A DNA stretch of 64,000 bases from Collinsella sp. (GTDB lineage Bacteria; Actinomycetota; Coriobacteriia; Coriobacteriales; Coriobacteriaceae), in NCBI GenBank assembly GCA_019414565.1, contig DXLU01000016.1, positions 1 to 64,000 on the forward strand. The letters run 5' to 3'. Position 1 is the stretch's first letter, and the number at the start of each line of letters is the position of its first letter. Shown here piece by piece: positions 59,427-64,000 of the stretch. The position numbers were made by a program, and so were the translations under genes. The notes under the pieces were generated by a model that was given only the letters and a program-made list of their open reading frames with translations, searched no databases and had not been told where the DNA came from.

Positions 59427-60194
59427 TTGACGATCGATATGAATAGTGCTGCGGGCACGAACGGTGCGGGCGCCGAGGTCGCGCCGCTCATCGAGCTACG
59501 CGACGTGGTGTTTTCCTATGCGGGGCATACGGTTGTCGATGGTGTGTCGCTGCAGGTCGATCGTGGCGAGCTCGTTGCCCTGCTTGGCCCGAATGGCTGC
59601 GGCAAGACGACGATCATGCGCCTTATTAACGGTCTTGAACTCGCGGACGCAGGGGCATACCTGTTTGACGGGCACGTGATCGATGCAACATTTCTAAAGG
59701 ATTCCGTGGCTTCCCAGCGCTTTCACCAGCGCGTAGGCTTCGTGTTTCAAAATGCCGATGCCCAGCTGTTTTGCGCCACGGTAGGCGAGGAGGTCGCGTT
59801 TGGTCCGGCTCAAATGGGGCTGTCGACAGACGAGCTCAAGTGCCGCGTTCGCGATGCCATGGAGCTGTTCCAGGTTTCCGATCTGGTCGATGCCTCGCCC
59901 TATCAGCTTTCGGGCGGGCAAAAAAAGCGTGTGGCGCTGGCGGCCGTCGTGTCGATGAACCCCGATATCCTGGTGCTCGACGAGCCTACCAACGGACTCG
60001 ATGAGGATTCGTGCGACATCGTGGTCAGCTTTTTGCTGGCTTATGTTGCTGCCGGCAAGACGGTCTTAATGAGCACACACCATCAGGATTTGGTACGACG
60101 CCTGGGTGCCCGCGCCATCTATATCGACCGATATCATCACGTGGCCGAGGCGCCCATGCCATCGTGTGGAACCGAGAGCGCCGCCGCGGAATAG
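59427..60194 (+). CDS. nikO: ECF transporter ATPase CbiO/NikO
   Basis: The product is 255 residues from TTG 59427, which follows GGGAAGGG by seven bases; ATG 59403 in the same frame is an alternative with a weaker site. Walker A is LLGPNGCGKTTIM, the signature LSGGQKKRVALAA, Walker B ILVLDEPTNGLD, and the switch His is in MSTHHQDL. It supplies energy to the ECF complex. Only one ATPase gene is present, so it probably acts as a homodimer. It ends the three-gene metal transport operon. Confidence 0.92.
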   Translation: MTIDMNSAAGTNGAGAEVAPLIELRDVVFSYAGHTVVDGVSLQVDRGELVALLGPNGCGKTTIMRLINGLELADAGAYLFDGHVIDATFLKDSVASQRFHQRVGFVFQNADAQLFCATVGEEVAFGPAQMGLSTDELKCRVRDAMELFQVSDLVDASPYQLSGGQKKRVALAAVVSMNPDILVLDEPTNGLDEDSCDIVVSFLLAYVAAGKTVLMSTHHQDLVRRLGARAIYIDRYHHVAEAPMPSCGTESAAAE

Positions 60195-60273
60195 TTGCCG
60201 GATAGTAGGGGTGCGGCCGCGTGCGTGGCCCGCTGTGAATGGTATAGTTATCCGGGTTTTTACGGGGGTAGCT

Positions 60274-61122
60274 ATGCCAAGTTGGAATATTCATATCGCT
60301 CAGACGGAACGACTGCTGGCGCGTGCTGGCACGCTTGCCGATAAGGTGCGTGACCGCAATGCCTTTTTGTTTGGCAGCGTGGTTCCGGACATTTTTGTGG
60401 GCTATATGGTTCCCGGCATTGCCGATCCCATCCCGTATCGTATTACGCATTTTGCCAAGCCCGAGCCTATCCCCAAGCCGCGTGAGCAGGAGTTTTGGGA
60501 CACTTATGTGGCGCCGCTGCTCAAGGGCATGCCGATAGGTGCGCCGGCTGCGGCGACGTCGATTATCGAGGAACGCGAGCGACTCAATCGGGTGCATTAT
60601 CCGCAGCGATATAGGGATGCGGAGCCGATCGCTGGTCCCGCTGCTGACGAGCTTTCGCTCGCGCCCGAGAACGTGGCACAGTCGTTACTCGATTTGACGT
60701 TGGGTGTTTGGTCGCATCTGGTGGCCGACGCCGTGTGGAACACCCGCGTAAACCAGTACCTCGAGGCGCATGGCGGCAAGCCGTGTGAGGAGTTCCGCAT
60801 CAAGAAGCAGGGCGACTTTGACTGGTTTGGCAAAACCCTCGGCATCGTTTCCATCCCGCGTGCGACCGATCGTCTCTATACCGCGGCGGCCCAGTTTGGC
60901 CAGTATTCGATCCCGCAAGAGTATGTGCTCAAAACCATTGGCGTCATGCACGAGATTGTGCGCGAAAACCCCGGCGAGCCGGATCACCCGCCGTACCGTC
61001 TGCTGACCGAGGCGTTCTTTGACGCAACGTTTACCGAGGTCGTCGAGTTAACCGAAGCGGGCTTTGCCGCCCGCGTCGCATTGCCCAGCGCGCCCGCGCT
61101 GCCTCTGATCGCTAGCTGCTAG
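60274..61122 (+). CDS. Zinc-dependent phospholipase C-like protein
   Basis: The product is 282 residues. The opening MPSWNIHIAQTERLL and NAFLFGSVVPDIFVGYMVPG, then HFAKP and GVWSHLVADAVWN, fit the zinc-dependent phospholipase C fold (PF00882) with His/Asp metal ligands. No signal peptide is seen, unlike secreted clostridial enzymes, so the role is probably intracellular and unknown. The ATG follows ACGGGGGTAG. It is convergent with the DUF559 gene; the stop codons overlap by four bases. Confidence 0.83.
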   Translation: MPSWNIHIAQTERLLARAGTLADKVRDRNAFLFGSVVPDIFVGYMVPGIADPIPYRITHFAKPEPIPKPREQEFWDTYVAPLLKGMPIGAPAAATSIIEERERLNRVHYPQRYRDAEPIAGPAADELSLAPENVAQSLLDLTLGVWSHLVADAVWNTRVNQYLEAHGGKPCEEFRIKKQGDFDWFGKTLGIVSIPRATDRLYTAAAQFGQYSIPQEYVLKTIGVMHEIVRENPGEPDHPPYRLLTEAFFDATFTEVVELTEAGFAARVALPSAPALPLIASC

Positions 61123-62192
61123 CTGGTCTGCCTGGCAGCGAATAGTTCATCCCAATCGACAAGCAGCTCTTGTCGCAGAGCGTCTTCGGCGTCGCACTCC
61201 TGTTTGGTCTTTGGGGTGTAGGGAAGCCCGGCCTTTTTATGGATGAGTTCGGCAAGGTTGCCAAAGCTCCTTTTGTCTTTGATCTGGTCATAGGTAATTT
61301 GGATGACGTCGTAGCCCATGCTTGTGAGTGCGGTGGCTCGCTCGGCGTCGGAGAGACTTGCGGCTTCGCTGTCATGAGCGGAGCGGCCTTGGCATTCCAG
61401 AATGACGCCCATGCTGTCGGTGGCGCTTTCGATGAGGATATCGGCATAACAGCAGGTTTTGTCATACAGCGAACGTGCGGCTTCGCTGAGCGGGATGCGT
61501 GCGTTATTGGTGATGCCTATACCCAGACCGCCTTCGTCGCGGGGGAGTGAGACGAGCATGGACGTCTGGACCTCGAAGGGCGAGGCGGTCTGCCCTGCCA
61601 TGCGTTCGGCGGCCCAGCGGAGTTGCTTAACACCGCGCAGGCCTGCGGCCTGCTTGGCGAACGCGGCGATATCCGCCGCGCTGAGGAGCGGCGCGCGTTT
61701 CCACAAGTTGGTGCCATTGCCCTTGGTGTCGACAACGCGCTTCCAACCACAGTCGGGCGGAATGAACTTAAGAGATATTGCCTCATCAAGTTGCTGTTGC
61801 GTACGTTCGCAGGGCGTAAACACTGCAAATGAGCTGCACATCTCGTAGCAAGCCATGAGTAGCTGGTTGCGGGAGACCTGCGTAGCAAGGCTGAGCATCG
61901 TGAACTCCGGCGAAGTGACATCAAATCCATGTTCAGTCTGCCTAAACGACCCAGGAGGCGGCTCTTGGGTCAGGAGGTGCGATTTAAACAGGCTTCGCGA
62001 CCCCGATTGTGCCCGAGTGAATACAAGCCTGTGAAGCGGTGCGTGAAGCAGGTCTTTTACAACTGAATGACTTCCGAGGCTGCAACATCTGCGATCCATA
62101 TTGCCAAGGCTAATGGCGGGGTAAAGGCCTAATACCTGCGGCGGGATACGGTAATAGTAAAAAGCGGATTGACCGCATAGCGTCAGGTCCAT
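61119..62192 (-). CDS. DUF559-containing protein, probable PD-(D/E)XK nuclease fold
   Basis: The product is 357 residues from ATG 62192, which lies four to five bases after GGAGGA. A longer frame to 62312 overlaps an inverted repeat and has no better site. The C-terminal DUF559 region holds CCYADILIESATDSMGVILECQGRSAHD, with the Asp and Glu-x-Gln pattern of a very-short-patch-repair-like nuclease fold. The N-terminal 220 residues are not recognised; related proteins often carry an AbiEi-like part there. The function is unknown, with defence or DNA repair both possible. Confidence 0.75.
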   Translation of the reverse strand: MDLTLCGQSAFYYYRIPPQVLGLYPAISLGNMDRRCCSLGSHSVVKDLLHAPLHRLVFTRAQSGSRSLFKSHLLTQEPPPGSFRQTEHGFDVTSPEFTMLSLATQVSRNQLLMACYEMCSSFAVFTPCERTQQQLDEAISLKFIPPDCGWKRVVDTKGNGTNLWKRAPLLSAADIAAFAKQAAGLRGVKQLRWAAERMAGQTASPFEVQTSMLVSLPRDEGGLGIGITNNARIPLSEAARSLYDKTCCYADILIESATDSMGVILECQGRSAHDSEAASLSDAERATALTSMGYDVIQITYDQIKDKRSFGNLAELIHKKAGLPYTPKTKQECDAEDALRQELLVDWDELFAARQTS

Positions 62193-62243
62193 GACGTCCT
62201 CCAGGTCGAAATGTGCTTTTGGACCGTGCGATGCCAGCGTCAA

Positions 62244-62371
62244 TTCGGAAGTATGCGGCAAAATTTGAACCCTGTGAGCAGACCTGGCTTTTGAGGCTAG
62301 TTTATCAGGCATTTTGTTGTAAAAAAACGGGGTGTGTTCGGAGGTCTTAGAATTTGCCGCATACTTCCGAA
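62244..62371. repeat. Inverted repeat upstream of the DUF559 gene
   Basis: TTCGGAAGTATGCGGCAAA at 62244-62265 and its complement at 62351-62371 match over 21 bases with one single-base indel, separated by 85 bases. With the following stretch (62372-62546), in which I see nothing, it occupies the 423-base gap. Confidence 0.8.
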
Positions 62372-62546
62372 AACTAGGTCGATCTGGCTCTTGCTAAAAC
62401 GATTTAGCAGCGTCGGTTAAGGTGTGGGTTTGCCACCGGGCGAACACTTTCAGCGCTTGGGACTTTATTTTTTGGGCCTCGAAGGGTGGATTTCGCGCTT
62501 TTGGTAAAGAAATGAGTGCGTTTTTTGCCGTGCGCCGACATTGGCA

Positions 62547-62590
62547 CAGAAAAAGGGCCCGGAAGGCAAAGCCTTCCGGGCCCTTTTGCA
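62547..62590 (-). terminator. Terminator of pyk (usable from both sides)
   Basis: A perfect 17-base stem (62551-62567 with 62571-62587) has an AAA loop and T runs on both strands. It lies 29 bases past the pyk stop. Confidence 0.92.
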
Positions 62591-62615
62591 ATGCAAGCGT
62601 GCTTGCAAGTGCGAT

Positions 62616-64000
62616 TTAGCGCACCTGAGCGACGTAAGCGACGTTGGTCGAGGAGACCTTGTCCTCGAGCTGAACACTCATGCGGGGATCGCCGGCGGTA
62701 GCGACGGTCAGATCGCCGGCCTCGACGTAGCCGAGCTCCTTAGCGGTCTCGATCGCCTTGACGATCGTGCCGTTGACGGTGCCCTGGGTAATCTCGGCCT
62801 GGTGCGGGATAACGCCCCAGTACATGATCATCTGCTGGACGGCCCACTCGTGGCGGGAGAACGCGCAGATCGGCATGTTGGGACGGAAGTGCGAGATCAG
62901 GCGTGCGGTACGACCGGTGGTCGTCGGCACGGTGATGCACTTGGCGCCAACGGTGGTGGCCATGTTCACAGCGGACATACCCACAACGTTGTTGACGACG
63001 CGGGTGCCGTGAGCGTCGGCCGGAACCTCGAGCGGAGCGTGGGCCGGGAGGTACTTCTCGGTCTCGAGAGCAATGCTGGCCTGCATCTTAACGGCCTCGA
63101 CCGGGTACTTACCGGCTGCGGACTCGCCGGACAGCATGACGGCGTCGGTGCCGTCATAAATGGCGTTAGCAACGTCGGCAACCTCGGCGCGCGTCGGGCG
63201 CGGGTTCTGCTGCATGGAGTCGAGCATCTGCGTAGCAGTGATGACGGGCTTGTAGGCCGCGTTGCACTTGGCGATGATCTCTTTCTGGATGTGGGGAACG
63301 AGCTCGGGCTTGATCTCGATGCCCAGGTCGCCACGGGCGACCATGATGCCGTCGGAAGCCTCGAGGATCTCGTCGAAGTTCTCGACGCCCAGGGCGCACT
63401 CGATCTTCGGGAAGATCGTCACGTGCTCGCCGCCGTTCTCGCGGCAAAGCTTGCGGATGCCACGGACGGACTCGCCGTCACGGATGAAGGAAGCGGCGAT
63501 GTAGTCGATGTTCTCGGTCAGGCCAAAGAGGATGTCCTGACGATCGCGCTCGGTGATGGCGGGCAGCGAAATGTTGACGTTGGGCATGTTGACGCCCTTG
63601 CGCTCGCCAATCAGGCCGTCGTTCTTAACGACGCAGGTCATGTCCTGGCCGCTGACGGACTCGACCTCGAGGGCAACCAGGCCGTCATCGATCAGGATGA
63701 GGGAGCCCTTCTCGACCTCGGAGGGCAGAGCCAGGTAGTCGAGGGAGATGTGCTCAGCGGTGCCGTGGAAATCCTCGGACGTGGGCTGAGCGGTGACGAC
63801 AATCTTGTCGCCGGTCTTGACGGCAACCTTCTTGCCATCGACCAGAAGGCCGGTGCGGACCTCGGGGCCCTTGGTGTCGAGCAGGATGCCGACGGGCAGA
63901 CCGAGCTCCTTGGAAATACGACGGACGCGCTCGATGCGACCGTGGTGCTCGTCGTAGGATCCGTGCGAGAAGTTAAAACGGGCGACGTTCATGCCCGCCT
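62616..64000 (-). CDS. pyk: Pyruvate kinase, 5' end outside the window
   Basis: At least 461 residues are inside the window; the frame continues through the right edge (AGMNVARFNFSHGS), so about 25-30 residues of the N-terminus are missing and the ATG at 63992 is internal. The family signatures are present: NFSHGSYDEH, LDTKGPEVRTG, IFPKIECALGVENFDEIL with the catalytic Lys, MVARGDLGIEI and TATQMLDSM. It makes pyruvate and ATP from phosphoenolpyruvate. A 17-bp terminator follows. Confidence 0.96.
   Translation of the reverse strand, partial: AGMNVARFNFSHGSYDEHHGRIERVRRISKELGLPVGILLDTKGPEVRTGLLVDGKKVAVKTGDKIVVTAQPTSEDFHGTAEHISLDYLALPSEVEKGSLILIDDGLVALEVESVSGQDMTCVVKNDGLIGERKGVNMPNVNISLPAITERDRQDILFGLTENIDYIAASFIRDGESVRGIRKLCRENGGEHVTIFPKIECALGVENFDEILEASDGIMVARGDLGIEIKPELVPHIQKEIIAKCNAAYKPVITATQMLDSMQQNPRPTRAEVADVANAIYDGTDAVMLSGESAAGKYPVEAVKMQASIALETEKYLPAHAPLEVPADAHGTRVVNNVVGMSAVNMATTVGAKCITVPTTTGRTARLISHFRPNMPICAFSRHEWAVQQMIMYWGVIPHQAEITQGTVNGTIVKAIETAKELGYVEAGDLTVATAGDPRMSVQLEDKVSSTNVAYVAQVR

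Overview
The window is GC-rich bacterial chromosome with dense genes, short leaders, clear Shine-Dalgarno sequences and a fair share of GTG and TTG starts. Gene content (M16C protease, three SIS deglycases with a mannose-family PTS, HicAB, DUF4012 protein, T-box-controlled pheST) fits an anaerobic gut actinobacterium of the Coriobacteriia, most probably Collinsella. The genus call is inference from protein resemblance, not from a marker gene. There is no rRNA, CRISPR array or prophage.

Layout. 1-2.7 kb: tRNA-Asp, an Rrf2 regulator, an iron-sulfur-free MutY-like glycosylase and rubrerythrin. 2.7-5.7 kb: two copies of a palindromic repeat, two membrane proteins of unknown role, and a less GC-rich two-gene module (nucleotidyltransferase plus helix-turn-helix protein) that looks like a toxin-antitoxin pair. 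5.8-19.2 kb: rmuC, an ABC exporter, nth, a zinc-ribbon membrane protein, an ATP-grasp enzyme bracketed by a 45-bp direct repeat, mfd, a PAP2 phosphatase, threonine aldolase and a GNAT acetyltransferase. 19.3-33.7 kb: a sugar-amine region with three GntR/UTRA regulators, three SIS deglycase-like proteins, a mannose-type PTS (EIIAB, EIIC, EIID), a DMT exporter, a HAD phosphatase, a YitT protein and recQ. 34-45 kb: an LDH-family dehydrogenase, MetA (acetyl-type by residue 111), 5-formyl-THF cyclo-ligase, hicAB, an M16C protease, an AlbA_2 ATPase-like regulator and several unknown genes. 45-64 kb: tRNA-Val, a DMT transporter, a DUF4012 protein, glmM, an IS200-type element, an M32 carboxypeptidase, T-box pheST, a nickel/cobalt ECF transporter with a predicted NikR operator, a zinc-dependent phospholipase-C-like protein, a DUF559 protein and the 3' part of pyk.

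How the genes work together. The best-supported pathway is import and phosphorylation of an Amadori-type sugar amine (fructoselysine or glucoselysine) by the mannose-family PTS, then cleavage by SIS deglycases, as in the Salmonella gfr system. Shared operator-like motifs upstream of the regulators and their targets suggest at least three small circuits. The other persistent theme is intergenic palindromes: at least ten, several in pairs or triplets in which the core is conserved while the outer arms differ but stay complementary. One pair works as a filled site and an empty site and fixes the ends of the IS200 element to the base.
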